This document shows positions 37,360 through 46,581 of a stretch of 64,000 nucleotides of DNA, piece after piece (the first letter of the stretch is position 1; each line of letters begins with the position of its first letter). Source of the stretch: Candidatus Latescibacterota bacterium (GTDB lineage Bacteria; Latescibacterota; UBA2968; UBA8231); contig JADZBP010000251.1 in assembly GCA_020852055.1 (NCBI GenBank), forward strand, positions 1 through 64,000, given 5' to 3'. Made by a program: the position numbers and the translations under genes. Below the pieces are notes generated by a model that did no database searches, was not told where the DNA came from, and saw only the letters and a program-made list of their open reading frames with translations.

Positions 37360-38283
37360 ATGGATCGCCGGAAACAGGTCGTCGCCCGGCTCAAGGGGCC
37401 GGTGGTGCCGCTGAATCTGTGTTTCCGCCCCGACGGCCTCATCGACCTGGGGGCGGTGGGCAGCTATGTGCGTTGGCTGGGCGACCAGGGCGTCCCGGTG
37501 CTGCTGTTGACCTACGGCAGCAGCGAGTTCGCCAGCCTGAGCGAGGCCGATATCTGGCAACTGACCGAGGCCGTGGCCCGGGCCAACGACGGGCGGGCCC
37601 TCTTCGTCGCCGCCACCGGCTTCTGGCCGGCTCGCCGCACGGCCGAGTTCCTGCGCCACGCCGAGCAGGTGGGCGCCGACGCGGTCAAGGTGCAGATCCA
37701 CCCCTACCTGCCCAGAACCCGCGAGGTCACTCTGGGCTACTTCGATCTGTTGCAGGAGGCTGGCGACCTGCCCCTGCTCCTGTGGGACATCGCCCCGCAG
37801 ACCCTGCCGGTGGAGCTGGTGGCCGAGCTGGCCGGCCGGCCCAATATCGCCGGCATCAAGAACGACGGCGACCAGTTCTACCACTATTACGACCTGATCC
37901 GCGCCACCGCCGGCCGCGACTTTGCGGTGATCAGCGGTGGCCAGATGCGCAACTTCGCTTTTGGTTTCCAGGTGGGCTCGCCCGCCTACCTGTGTCCCAT
38001 CGCCCCCTTCCGCCCCGATCTGGCCCTGCAGTTTTACGCCGAACTAGTCGCCGGTCGCTACCAGCAGGCCTGGGCCCTGGTCTATCGCTACGAGGAACCC
38101 TGGCTGACTCAGGCGGTGGAACTGGGCTGGCTGCAGTCGGTCAAGACCGCCCTCTGCCTGCACGGCCTGTACCCCAACCATCTGCCCTGTCCGCCCCTGC
38201 CCGCCCTCAGTCCGGCCCAGGTGGGGGAGGTGCGTCGGGTGCTCGAAGAGACTTTGGGGTTGCTGCCTCAGGGGCCGGGCTGA
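37360..38283 (+). CDS. Dihydrodipicolinate synthase/N-acetylneuraminate lyase family aldolase
   Basis: 307 aa; 'GPVVPLNLCFRPDGLIDLGAVGSYVRWLGDQGVPVLLLTYGSSEFASLSEAD...LWDIAPQTLPVELVAELAGRPNIAGIKNDGD'; SD 'aaggagg'. Confidence 0.83.
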   Translation: MDRRKQVVARLKGPVVPLNLCFRPDGLIDLGAVGSYVRWLGDQGVPVLLLTYGSSEFASLSEADIWQLTEAVARANDGRALFVAATGFWPARRTAEFLRHAEQVGADAVKVQIHPYLPRTREVTLGYFDLLQEAGDLPLLLWDIAPQTLPVELVAELAGRPNIAGIKNDGDQFYHYYDLIRATAGRDFAVISGGQMRNFAFGFQVGSPAYLCPIAPFRPDLALQFYAELVAGRYQQAWALVYRYEEPWLTQAVELGWLQSVKTALCLHGLYPNHLPCPPLPALSPAQVGEVRRVLEETLGLLPQGPG

Positions 38284-38423
38284 TCCTGCCGGTGGTGCCG
38301 GCCCAGGTGTTCGAGCATGTTGCGGATATCGAAGAGCCCCCTGAAGGCCACGTAGATCACCACCGTCGAGTACCAGATTACCGTCGCCGCGGTCAGCAGC
38401 CACCAGAACCAGTGTTCGCCCAT
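38268..38423 (-). CDS. 51-aa single-TM protein, possible symporter accessory subunit
   Basis: Read from sequence, absent from ORF list: MGEHWFWWLLTAATVIWYSTVVIYVAFRGLFDIRNMLEHLGRHHRQDQPGP; 'gggaggga' SD-like sequence just upstream; 10 bp downstream of the symporter stop, same strand. Confidence 0.6.
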   Translation of the reverse strand: MGEHWFWWLLTAATVIWYSTVVIYVAFRGLFDIRNMLEHLGRHHRQDQPGP

Positions 38424-38433
38424 AATCCCTCCC

Positions 38434-39912
38434 TCAGTCCTGTTTGGGTTTGAGCAGAGAGCCGATCACCATGGCCGCCCCGCTCAGCAGATAGGCGGCG
38501 ATGCCCGAGGTGTACGGCCCGATGGCTTTGGCCGCCGCCCCATCCACCTTCTCCAGGATCAGGAAACCCAGCGGGATGGCGGCGCTGATGAAGATGGCGG
38601 CGACGGCCCCCCAACTGTTGGCCCGCTTCCAGTAGCAGCAGGCGATAAGCAGGGTGGAGATGCTGGCCAGGTAGATGGTGCCGGTGAGGGTCAGGTAGGT
38701 CCACAGATCCCCCTCCAGTTGGTACCACAACCCGAAGAAGAGCAGAAAGACGCCGATGGCCGCGACGATGAAGCGGTTCCAGAGGAGTCCTTTCTTGTCC
38801 GACCAGTTCTTGCGGAAGGGCGCCATGATGTCGTTGTAGATCACCCCGCCCCAGGTGAGCATGTAGGAGGAGTCGGTGGACATGTCGGCGGCCAGCATGG
38901 CGGCGATCAGCACCCCCATCAGCCCGACCGGCACGATGGTGCTCAGGAAAAGGGGCATGGCGTAGAGGGAGGGATCGTCCCTCATCTGCCCGGTCAGGCC
39001 GGCAAACATCTCGGGGGTGAGACTGGCCAGCGCGGCGATACCCCAGATCCCCGGGATCAGGAAGCGGCAGACGAAGAAGAAGGAGGTGCGGGTATAGACC
39101 TGGCGGCCGGTTTTGGTGTCCTTGGCGGCCAGCACCCGGGCGATGGAGGTCTGCCAGGTGAGCACCACGGCGGTGTTGAGGAAGAGGTTGAAGAGCAGGA
39201 AGTCCCAGCCCAGGTCCTGGTTGATGAGGGGGTTGAACCCTCCGGGCCCGATCTTTTCGGTCACCGTCGCCACCAGCCGGTCCCAGCCCACCTCGACCAG
39301 CACCAGAATGGTCACGGCGATCAGGCCGATACTCATCACCACGAACTGCAAAAAGTCGGTGATCAGCACCGAGAGCATGCCGCCCATGATGGTGTAGGCG
39401 GCCACCCCCACCAGCAGGATGGTCATGGTGATCTCCAGGTTGCCGGGATTCAGGCCGCAGGTGACCACCAGGAATTCGCCGCCCACCCGCAGGAAGACCC
39501 CCATGTTGAGCAGGCCGCCCAGCACGATCACCACCCCCGAGAGCCAGCGCACGAAACTGCCGAAACGCTGCTCCAGCAGTTCGGGGATGGTCATCACCCC
39601 TGAGTCGCGCAGGGGCTTGATACAGAAGCCGGTGTACCCCACGATGAACATGGCCGCCGCATTGAGCAGGCCGGGGGTGGCGCCGGCAAAGCCGTACTTG
39701 TAGCCGTTCTGGGCGGTGTACATACAGGTGACGATGCCGAATTCGGTGGCCGCCAGTGAGGCGATGCCCAGGTACACGTTCATCTCGCGGCCGGCCACCA
39801 GGAAGTCCTCGACCTTGCCCACATATTTGCGCACCGCCACCCCGGCGATCATGGTCGCCAGCAGGTACAAGCCGACGATGCTGCCGTCGATGGCCCAGTT
39901 GAAATGTGTCAA
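38434..39912 (-). CDS. Sodium:solute symporter (SSS family)
   Basis: 492 aa; 'FLVAGREMNVYLGIASLAATEFGIVTCMYTAQNGYKYGFAG', many TM segments. Confidence 0.92.
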   Translation of the reverse strand: MTHFNWAIDGSIVGLYLLATMIAGVAVRKYVGKVEDFLVAGREMNVYLGIASLAATEFGIVTCMYTAQNGYKYGFAGATPGLLNAAAMFIVGYTGFCIKPLRDSGVMTIPELLEQRFGSFVRWLSGVVIVLGGLLNMGVFLRVGGEFLVVTCGLNPGNLEITMTILLVGVAAYTIMGGMLSVLITDFLQFVVMSIGLIAVTILVLVEVGWDRLVATVTEKIGPGGFNPLINQDLGWDFLLFNLFLNTAVVLTWQTSIARVLAAKDTKTGRQVYTRTSFFFVCRFLIPGIWGIAALASLTPEMFAGLTGQMRDDPSLYAMPLFLSTIVPVGLMGVLIAAMLAADMSTDSSYMLTWGGVIYNDIMAPFRKNWSDKKGLLWNRFIVAAIGVFLLFFGLWYQLEGDLWTYLTLTGTIYLASISTLLIACCYWKRANSWGAVAAIFISAAIPLGFLILEKVDGAAAKAIGPYTSGIAAYLLSGAAMVIGSLLKPKQD

Positions 39913-39978
39913 GCACGCCTCCTTTCAGGTGGTGGTGCCAAGGATAGGGGCAAAGGCCGGCCCGGGGCAAGCAACCGT

Positions 39979-41568
39979 TCAGTGATCGACGACCAGACCG
40001 CCGCCGGTGACCCGCAAGCGCAGGATGCGGGTGTCGGGCAGGCCGGGTTCGACCATGTGGCCCATGTACACCACCAGCACCACGTCGGGTTCCACCTCCA
40101 GGGCCTGGTGGTTGGCCCACTGCGGATAATCGATGATGGTGCCTGCATCCCAGTTGAGGCCCCCGTCGTAGCTCAGGTGGGCGCACAGGTGGGGGAAGCG
40201 GGTGATGGCCACCAGGGCGCCGCTGGTCGTGCGGGTGAGGCTGATGCAGTATCCGGGGAAAGCGGCGTGAGCCGCCGGCTCCCAGCTTTTGCCCCCGTCC
40301 AGGCTGCGCACCTCCCACATCTGCGGCCAGGGTCCGGGCCGGCCGTAGCCGATCACCTGGTTGGGGGCGCTTTCGGCCAGGCCGATCTCGGAGAGATTGG
40401 CCGGGCAGGACCACTGGGGCGCCGGGTTGGCCGGGTTGAGCGGGTTGTTGCGGTCGCAGCGCACCGGCGCCGCCCAGGTGCGGCCCTCGTCAATGCTGCG
40501 GAAGGCGAAGTTAGTGGCCAGGCCGTCGGGCAGTACGCAGTAGGCCGAGACCAGCAGGGCCCCGCTTTTGAGCCGCAGAGGCCGGCCCGAAGGATAGGCC
40601 GGGGCGGAAAACTCGGTGGGCCACCGGCCCTTGACCTTGAGGGGTTGCCCTTTGCTCCAGGTGCGGCCCTCGTCCTTGGACTCGTAGGCCAGCAGCGCCC
40701 GCTGGCGGGGGACCTTGCTCTCGCCGCCGTGTACACAGACCCAGGTGCCGTCGGCGCGCACGAAGGGGGCGCCAAAGCCCTGGGGCAGGGTCGCCGGGCG
40801 GGGGGCGGACCAGGTGCGGCCGGCGTCGTCCGAGGCGACGGTCACCGCCCGCCGGATCTCGCCGCGGTTGGGATTGCCGAAGGGGACCTGCACTGTCAGC
40901 CGGCCCGTCTTGCTCTGGAGGATGCTGGGGTAGCTCTGGTACGCGTCGGCCTCGGTTTCGGGGCAGGGGGTGAGCCAGTGGGCCGGGGGTGGGTTGAGCC
41001 CTTTCCAGGCCGATGGGCCGACCTGGGTGCCCTCCACCTCCAGGCCGGCGAAGTGGGGGGTCTTCTTCACGGCAGTGACCGTGGCCATCAGGCCCACCCG
41101 GCCGCGCGCCAGGGTGTGATCCTCCACCTGCAGGGCCAGCCGGCCTTCGATCCAGGCGCTGATCTGTGCGCCCCGGCATTCGAGGCGGGCGGTGTACCAG
41201 CGCTCGTGTTCGGGGCAGACCCCGGGGACCATGCGAAACTGGAGGTAACGCTGCAGCGGCGCCCCGTTGGCCAGGGAGATGCCGGCCCAGAGGTGGCGGT
41301 TGCGGTTCTGTTGGCCGCACCAGGGGATGTCGAGGGCGTAGTAGTGCTGCAGATCCTGCAGGCGGAAGAGCAGGCGTACCCCGCCGAAGTGGGCGCGGAA
41401 CTTGAAGCGGAAGGTGGCGGAGAGGTCCGTGTACTCGCCAGTGCGCAGAACGGCGGCGTATTCCTTGCCGCCTCCCTCGGGGGGCCGCAGCTGGCCCTGG
41501 GGGCCGTCGGTCCAGTGGCCGTTGAAAAAAGCCCACTGTCTGCCGCTGCCGATCTTCATCCCTGCCAT
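39979..41568 (-). CDS. Exo-alpha-sialidase-like BNR protein with N-terminal concanavalin-like domain
   Basis: 529 aa; BNR/Asp boxes 'SDDAGRTWSAPR', 'SKDEGRTWSKGQ', 'SIDEGRTWAAPV', 'SLDGGKSWEPA', 'SYDGGLNWDAG'. Confidence 0.88.
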   Translation of the reverse strand: MAGMKIGSGRQWAFFNGHWTDGPQGQLRPPEGGGKEYAAVLRTGEYTDLSATFRFKFRAHFGGVRLLFRLQDLQHYYALDIPWCGQQNRNRHLWAGISLANGAPLQRYLQFRMVPGVCPEHERWYTARLECRGAQISAWIEGRLALQVEDHTLARGRVGLMATVTAVKKTPHFAGLEVEGTQVGPSAWKGLNPPPAHWLTPCPETEADAYQSYPSILQSKTGRLTVQVPFGNPNRGEIRRAVTVASDDAGRTWSAPRPATLPQGFGAPFVRADGTWVCVHGGESKVPRQRALLAYESKDEGRTWSKGQPLKVKGRWPTEFSAPAYPSGRPLRLKSGALLVSAYCVLPDGLATNFAFRSIDEGRTWAAPVRCDRNNPLNPANPAPQWSCPANLSEIGLAESAPNQVIGYGRPGPWPQMWEVRSLDGGKSWEPAAHAAFPGYCISLTRTTSGALVAITRFPHLCAHLSYDGGLNWDAGTIIDYPQWANHQALEVEPDVVLVVYMGHMVEPGLPDTRILRLRVTGGGLVVDH

Positions 41569-41583
41569 GTCGTTTTCCTTTCG

Positions 41584-42603
41584 TTAGGCGCCGGCTCCGT
41601 TCCATTCCAGGATCACCCCCATGGCCCGGGAGCGGTCTGCCCGCAGCGCGGCGTAGATACCCGGCGCCCCGGTGTAGGGCAGGCGGTGGCTGATCAGCGG
41701 GGCAATCTCCAGCTCCCCGTCGGCCACCAGGTCGAAGAAGAGTTCGGCGTGTCGGGGCTGGGTCCAGGGCTGGTCTGCGGTCGCCTGGCCGGGGTGCGAG
41801 GAGTTGTGGGCGCCGATGATGGTGTAAGAAGGCGAGTTGCACAGGTCGTGGAAATCGAAGAGCGGCGTGGGGCCGCGCGGGCTGCTCAGCAGCACCATCC
41901 GCCCCTGCCGCCGCAGCAGGGCGAATTCGCCGGGGATGGCCTCGGGGTTGCCGGTCAGCTCGAAGACCACGTCGGCCAGGCGGCCGTGGTTGAGGCCCTC
42001 GACCCTGGAAGCCAGGTCGCCGGTCGCCGGGTCGAGCCCCGCCACGCGGGGCAGGCGGGGCAGCAGGGCCAGGCGGCTGGCAGCCACGTCCACCCCGATC
42101 ACCAGGGCGGCCCCGGCCAGGCGGCACAGCCGCACCACCAGCTGCCCCAGCAGGCCCAGGCCGTACACCGCCGTGACCTCACCCCAGGTCACCTGGCCCC
42201 GGCGCACCCCGTTCATGGCGATCTCGGCCAGGGTGAAGAAGGCGGCCTCTTCGTCGGGGATCTCGCGGTGCACCGGGCGCAGGGAAGTGGGCCGGCCCAG
42301 CACATAGGCGGCGTGGGCGGCATAGGAGGCCACCCTGCGGCCCAGCCAGGCGCGGTCCACCTCGGGGCCCACCTCCACCACCTCGCCGATATGGTCGTAC
42401 CCGGGCACAAAGGGGAAACGGCCGTAGTCGGCCCAACGGGATTGGGGCGGGAACTGGCCGTTGAGGATGGTTAGCTCGGTGCCGGTGCTGATCAGGGTGC
42501 GGCGGGTCTGGATCAGCAGTTGGCCGGCGGTGGGCACGGGCAGAGGGCGGTCCTCGACGGCCACCTGTCCGGGAGCGGTGAAGACCACGGTCGGGTTGCG
42601 CAT
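41584..42603 (-). CDS. Zinc-binding alcohol dehydrogenase family protein (MDR superfamily)
   Basis: ATG at 42603 (MRNPTVVFTAPGQVAVEDRPLP); 'FVPGYDHIGEVVEVGPEV', 'AVYGLGLLGQLVVRLCRLAGAALVIGVDV'. Confidence 0.88.
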   Translation of the reverse strand: MRNPTVVFTAPGQVAVEDRPLPVPTAGQLLIQTRRTLISTGTELTILNGQFPPQSRWADYGRFPFVPGYDHIGEVVEVGPEVDRAWLGRRVASYAAHAAYVLGRPTSLRPVHREIPDEEAAFFTLAEIAMNGVRRGQVTWGEVTAVYGLGLLGQLVVRLCRLAGAALVIGVDVAASRLALLPRLPRVAGLDPATGDLASRVEGLNHGRLADVVFELTGNPEAIPGEFALLRRQGRMVLLSSPRGPTPLFDFHDLCNSPSYTIIGAHNSSHPGQATADQPWTQPRHAELFFDLVADGELEIAPLISHRLPYTGAPGIYAALRADRSRAMGVILEWNGAGA

Positions 42604-42614
42604 GTCTTGTTCTC

Positions 42615-43637
42615 CTAGGCCAACTGCGCCCAACGAGTCAGGTCCACCCGGCCGGGCACGGGCCGGCGCTGGAAGAAGGCCTCCAGGGCCAGCAGGGTGT
42701 ACTCGCCGATGCGGTGGTAGCCGTACTGGCCGGCGCCGGAGGTATGCGGGGTGATCACCACGTTCTCCAGGGCCCGCAGCGGGTGGTCGGCGGGCAGGGG
42801 CTCGGGATCGGTGACATCGAGCTGCACCAGGATACGCCCGGTGCGCGCCTCGGCCAGCAGGGCCTCGTGGTCGAGCACGGCGCCGCGCGAGGTGTTGACG
42901 AAAACCGCCCCGTTGCGCAGCAGGCCCAGTTGGCGGGCGCCGATGAGGTGGTAGGTCTCGGGGATCTTGGGGGCGTGCACCGTGACCATGTCGGCCCGCC
43001 GGAAGGCTTCGTCCAACTCCACCTTCTCCACCCCCAGCCGGCCGGCCTCCCAGTCGCTGAGAAAGGGATCGTAGACCAGGATCTGCACGTCGAAGGGCTG
43101 CAGCAGGCGGATCACCTCGCGGCCCACGGTGCTGGCGCTGATCAGGCCGATGGTGGCCCCGCGCAGGAACTGGCCGGTCTTGGGCAGGCCCGGGTCGAGC
43201 CAGAGCCCCTTCTCGCGGATGTTGCGGGCGTGTGTGAACCACTGCCGGCACATGGCGATCAGTGCCCCCACGGTGTGTTCGGCCACGTTGAGGGCGATGG
43301 CGCCGTTGGCGCTGGCCACGCAGAGCTGGCGCGGGATCAGCTCGCCTTCGACCTGCTCGGGGGTGAAGAGGTGTTTCACCGAGCCGGCCGAGTGGGCGAC
43401 GATCTGCAGCCGCCCCGCCCGCTGCAGGGCCGCCGGGGTCAGGGGCGGGGTGCCCCAGCCGGTCACCACCCCGTCGAACTGGTGGAGGCCTTCCTCGACC
43501 TGCTGGGCGCTGAGGCCGCCGGGGCCGGGGTTGATGGTCAGGGCGAAGTTGTCGAGCAGGCGCTGGTAGACGGCCGGGGCAAAGACGGTGCGGGTATGGT
43601 TGGGGGCGGGCAGGTACCAGATGGCGGGCAGGCTCAT
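42615..43637 (-). CDS. D-isomer-specific 2-hydroxyacid dehydrogenase
   Basis: ATG at 43637; 'GATIGLISASTVGREVIRLLQPFDVQILVYDPF', 'LLRNGAVFVNTSRGAVLDHEALLAEARTGRI', 'NVVITPHTSG'. Confidence 0.92.
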   Translation of the reverse strand: MSLPAIWYLPAPNHTRTVFAPAVYQRLLDNFALTINPGPGGLSAQQVEEGLHQFDGVVTGWGTPPLTPAALQRAGRLQIVAHSAGSVKHLFTPEQVEGELIPRQLCVASANGAIALNVAEHTVGALIAMCRQWFTHARNIREKGLWLDPGLPKTGQFLRGATIGLISASTVGREVIRLLQPFDVQILVYDPFLSDWEAGRLGVEKVELDEAFRRADMVTVHAPKIPETYHLIGARQLGLLRNGAVFVNTSRGAVLDHEALLAEARTGRILVQLDVTDPEPLPADHPLRALENVVITPHTSGAGQYGYHRIGEYTLLALEAFFQRRPVPGRVDLTRWAQLA

Positions 43638-43690
43638 GATCTCGCGCTCCTGTGGGCTATGCAGGGGAGAGTAGGCAAAAATGTGGGGCC

Positions 43691-43730
43691 GGTCAATCAT
43701 GTTGACACCGGTGGGGGGGGGCGATAACTT
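43691..43730 (+). promoter_or_regulatory. Putative promoter of the Opp/Dpp-like operon, back-to-back with a weaker minus-strand promoter
   Basis: TTGACA (43702-43707), 17-bp spacer, TAACTT (43725-43730). Inverted repeat GTCAA-TCATG-TTGAC (43692-43706) provides a second outward-facing -35 (TTGACC, minus) for the 43637 gene. Confidence 0.5.
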
Positions 43731-43760
43731 AGGGCCTCTTCTCAACCCTGAAGGGGAAGC

Positions 43761-44765
43761 ATGAACTGGGGATACGCGCTCAAGCGGTTTGCCCTGTTCC
43801 TGGTGGTGATCTGGGCGGCGGCCAGCGTCAACTTCTTCATCCCGCGCCTGGGCACGGGCCGCGATCCCATCCGCGAGAAGCTGGGCCAGCTGGCGGCCAG
43901 CGGCGGCCTGCGGCAGGAGGGGATCGAGGAGATGGTGAAGGCGTACCAGGCCAAGTTCGGCCTGGACAAACCCCTCTACGTCCAGTACCTCAATTACCTG
44001 GGCGACCTGCTCACCCTCGATCTGGGATACTCGCTGGCCAACTACCCGGCCCGCGTCAGCCAGATGATCGCCAACGCCATGCCCTGGACCCTGGGCCTGC
44101 TGCTGGTTTCCACCCTCATCAGTTTTGGTTTCGGCACCCTGGCCGGCGCGCTGGTGGCCTGGCCCCGCTCCCCGCGTTTCCTGCAGGCGCTGGTGGTGCC
44201 GCTGATGACCCTGTCGGCCATTCCCTACTATCTGCTGGGCCTGGTCCTGCTCTACGTGCTGGGGCTGCAGTTCAAGCTCTTCCCCCTTTCGGGTGGATAC
44301 GCCCCCGGCACCCTGCCGGGCTGGGACCTCGACTTTGCCCTTGAGGTGCTGCATCATTCGCTGCTGCCGGCCCTCTCCATCGTGCTGGCGGCGGTGGGCT
44401 TCTGGGGCTTAGGCATGCGCGGCATGATGGTCAGCACCGTGGGTGAGGACTACATCGCCCTGGCCGAGGCCAACGGCCTGAGGGATCGCACCATCTTCCT
44501 GCGCTATGCGGTGCGCAACGCCTTCCTGCCCCAATTCACCGCCCTGGGCCTGTCCCTGGCCAATGTGGTGGCCGGCCAGGTGCTGGTGGAGGTGGTCTTC
44601 GCCTACCCTGGGGTGGGCACCCTGCTCTTCCAGTCCATCCAGTCCTCCGACTACACGGCCATCAACGGGGTGGTCTTTGTCATCATCCTCTCCATCGGCC
44701 TGATGACCATGCTCATGGACTTCCTCTATCCATTGCTCGACCCGCGTATCTCCCACCGTCGCTGA
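43761..44765 (+). CDS. Oligopeptide/dipeptide-type ABC transporter permease (DppB/OppB-like)
   Basis: 334 aa; C-terminal 'YIALAEANGLRDRTIFLRYAVRNAFLPQFTALGLSLANVVAGQVLVEVVFAYPGVGTLLFQSIQSSDY'. Confidence 0.93.
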   Translation: MNWGYALKRFALFLVVIWAAASVNFFIPRLGTGRDPIREKLGQLAASGGLRQEGIEEMVKAYQAKFGLDKPLYVQYLNYLGDLLTLDLGYSLANYPARVSQMIANAMPWTLGLLLVSTLISFGFGTLAGALVAWPRSPRFLQALVVPLMTLSAIPYYLLGLVLLYVLGLQFKLFPLSGGYAPGTLPGWDLDFALEVLHHSLLPALSIVLAAVGFWGLGMRGMMVSTVGEDYIALAEANGLRDRTIFLRYAVRNAFLPQFTALGLSLANVVAGQVLVEVVFAYPGVGTLLFQSIQSSDYTAINGVVFVIILSIGLMTMLMDFLYPLLDPRISHRR

Positions 44766-45622
44766 TGGCACGCCTGCGCTCCTTCCTCTATTACCTGCGC
44801 GAGAACCCCAAACTGGGCATTGGCCTGGGCATGATCGGGGCCCTGCTGCTCTTCGGGGTGGTCGGCCGGCTGCTGGTGGACCCGGGTATGGCCCAGCCCC
44901 TGTCCACCGCCCCGCGCCAGGCGCCCTCGTGGGCCCACTTCTTTGGCAGCGACGATGCCGGCCGCGATCTGTTGACGGTGATGGTGGTGGGTATGCCGCT
45001 GACCATCCGGGTTGGCTTTGTGGCCGGCGGGGTGGGGCTGGGGTTGGGGGTGCTGCTGGGGTTTGTCAGCGGGTACCTGGGCGGCAGGATCGACACGATC
45101 ATCCGCGGCACCGTGGATACCCTGCTCACCGTGCCCAGCCTGGTGGTGCTGATCTCCATCGCCTCCACGGTGCGCGAGGAGATCAGCATCGAATTGATGG
45201 CCCTGGTGGTGGCCTCCCTCTCGTGGATGTGGCCCACCCGCACCATCCGCGCCCAGGTGCTCACCCTGCGCGAGCGGGCCTACGTACAAATGGCCAAGCT
45301 CAACGGCATGAGCACCTTCGAGATCATCTGGAAGGAACTTTTCCCCAATCTGCTCCCGTACCTGGCGGCCAGTTTCGTCGGCGCCGTCTCCTGGGCCATC
45401 CTCGCCACCATCGGCCTGGAGGCCCTGGGCCTGGGGCCGCAGAACGAACCCACCATGGGCATGACCATCTACTGGGCCATCACCTTCAGCGCCCTGATCC
45501 GCGGCATGTGGTGGTGGTGGGCCATCCCCATCGCCTTCCTGGTGCTGCTCTTCGTGGGGCTTTTCCTGGTGGCCGCCGGCCTCGACGAATTGGCCAACCC
45601 CAAACAGCGGCAGGCGGTCTGA
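44765..45622 (+). CDS. Oligopeptide/dipeptide-type ABC transporter permease (DppC/OppC-like)
   Basis: 285 aa; 'FFGSDDAGRDLLTVMVVGMPLTIRVGF', 'YVQMAKLNGMSTFEIIWKELFPNLLPYL'. Confidence 0.93.
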   Translation: MARLRSFLYYLRENPKLGIGLGMIGALLLFGVVGRLLVDPGMAQPLSTAPRQAPSWAHFFGSDDAGRDLLTVMVVGMPLTIRVGFVAGGVGLGLGVLLGFVSGYLGGRIDTIIRGTVDTLLTVPSLVVLISIASTVREEISIELMALVVASLSWMWPTRTIRAQVLTLRERAYVQMAKLNGMSTFEIIWKELFPNLLPYLAASFVGAVSWAILATIGLEALGLGPQNEPTMGMTIYWAITFSALIRGMWWWWAIPIAFLVLLFVGLFLVAAGLDELANPKQRQAV

Positions 45623-46581
45623 TGGCCACCCCTCTGCTGGAGATCGAGGAGCTGCAGGTCCACTTCGAGACCCGCCGCGGCGTGGCGCGGGCCGTCAACA
45701 AGGTGGATCTGACCCTGTACGCCGGCGAGCGTTTCGGCCTGGTGGGCGAGTCGGGCAGCGGTAAGACCACCTTGATTCTGGCGCTTTTGCGCATGATCAA
45801 GAAGCCCGGTTTCATCGCCGGCGGCAAAGCCCTCATGGAGGGCACCGATCTCTTGCAGTTGGATCAGGAGCAGGTGCGCCGGACCCGCCTGGCCAAGGTG
45901 GCGATGATCCCGCAGGGGGCGATGAACTCCCTCAATCCGGTGATGCGTGTCGGTGAGCAATTGGCCCTGGCCATGCGCGAGCACGACCAGCCGCCCGCCG
46001 AGGGGCGTATCGCCGAACTGCTGCAGCAGGTGGGCCTGCGGCCCGAGGTGAGCCAGCGTTATCCCCATGAACTCAGCGGCGGCATGAAGCAGCGGGTGTG
46101 TATCGCCCAGGCCATCTCGCTCAGGCCGCGCCTGATCCTGGCCGACGAGCCCACCAGCGCCCTCGACGTGGTGGTGCAGCGCCAGATCATGCAGACCTTG
46201 CGCGCCCTGCAGGAAGGGTTGGGCGCTACGGTGCTGCTGGTGGGCCACGACATGGGGCTGATGGCCCAGTTCGCCCAGCGCCTGGGTATCATGTACGGGG
46301 GCAAGCTGGTGGAGGTGGGTCCGGTGGAGCAGATCTTCCGCAATCCGCAGCATCCCTACACCCAACTGCTGATCGCCAGCATCCCGTCGTTCGACCGGAA
46401 GGGGGAGTTCCGGGGCATTCCGGGGGTGGGGCTCTCGCTGCTCAACCCGCCGGGAGGTTGCCTCTTCCATCCGCGCTGCCCCAAGGCCCTGCCCCGCTGC
46501 GCCACCCAGGAACCCCGGCTGCGGGAGGTGGGGCCGCAGCAGCAGGCCTCGTGTCTGCTGTACGAAGAGGCTGGGGCATGA
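45622..46581 (+). CDS. ABC transporter ATP-binding protein (DppD/OppD-like)
   Basis: ATG at 45622; Walker A 'GESGSGKTTLIL', 'HELSGGMKQRVCIAQAI', 'LILADEPTSALDVVVQ', 'HPYTQLLIASIP', C-terminal Cys motif. Confidence 0.93.
   Translation: MATPLLEIEELQVHFETRRGVARAVNKVDLTLYAGERFGLVGESGSGKTTLILALLRMIKKPGFIAGGKALMEGTDLLQLDQEQVRRTRLAKVAMIPQGAMNSLNPVMRVGEQLALAMREHDQPPAEGRIAELLQQVGLRPEVSQRYPHELSGGMKQRVCIAQAISLRPRLILADEPTSALDVVVQRQIMQTLRALQEGLGATVLLVGHDMGLMAQFAQRLGIMYGGKLVEVGPVEQIFRNPQHPYTQLLIASIPSFDRKGEFRGIPGVGLSLLNPPGGCLFHPRCPKALPRCATQEPRLREVGPQQQASCLLYEEAGA

Noticed and set aside
38393-40414. 673-aa minus-strand ORF overlapping the symporter in another frame
   Set aside because: Out-of-frame shadow of the SSS gene (R/P/G-rich); the 38434-39912 frame has the TM protein.
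39904-42474. 856-aa plus-strand ORF
   Set aside because: Antisense to the symporter, sialidase and MDR dehydrogenase; same mirror-frame artefact.
43711-43721. Homopolymer G run as functional phase-variation tract
   Set aside because: Short G run lies in a promoter spacer but there is only one instance and no evidence of variable length; noted as a possible sequencing-error site.
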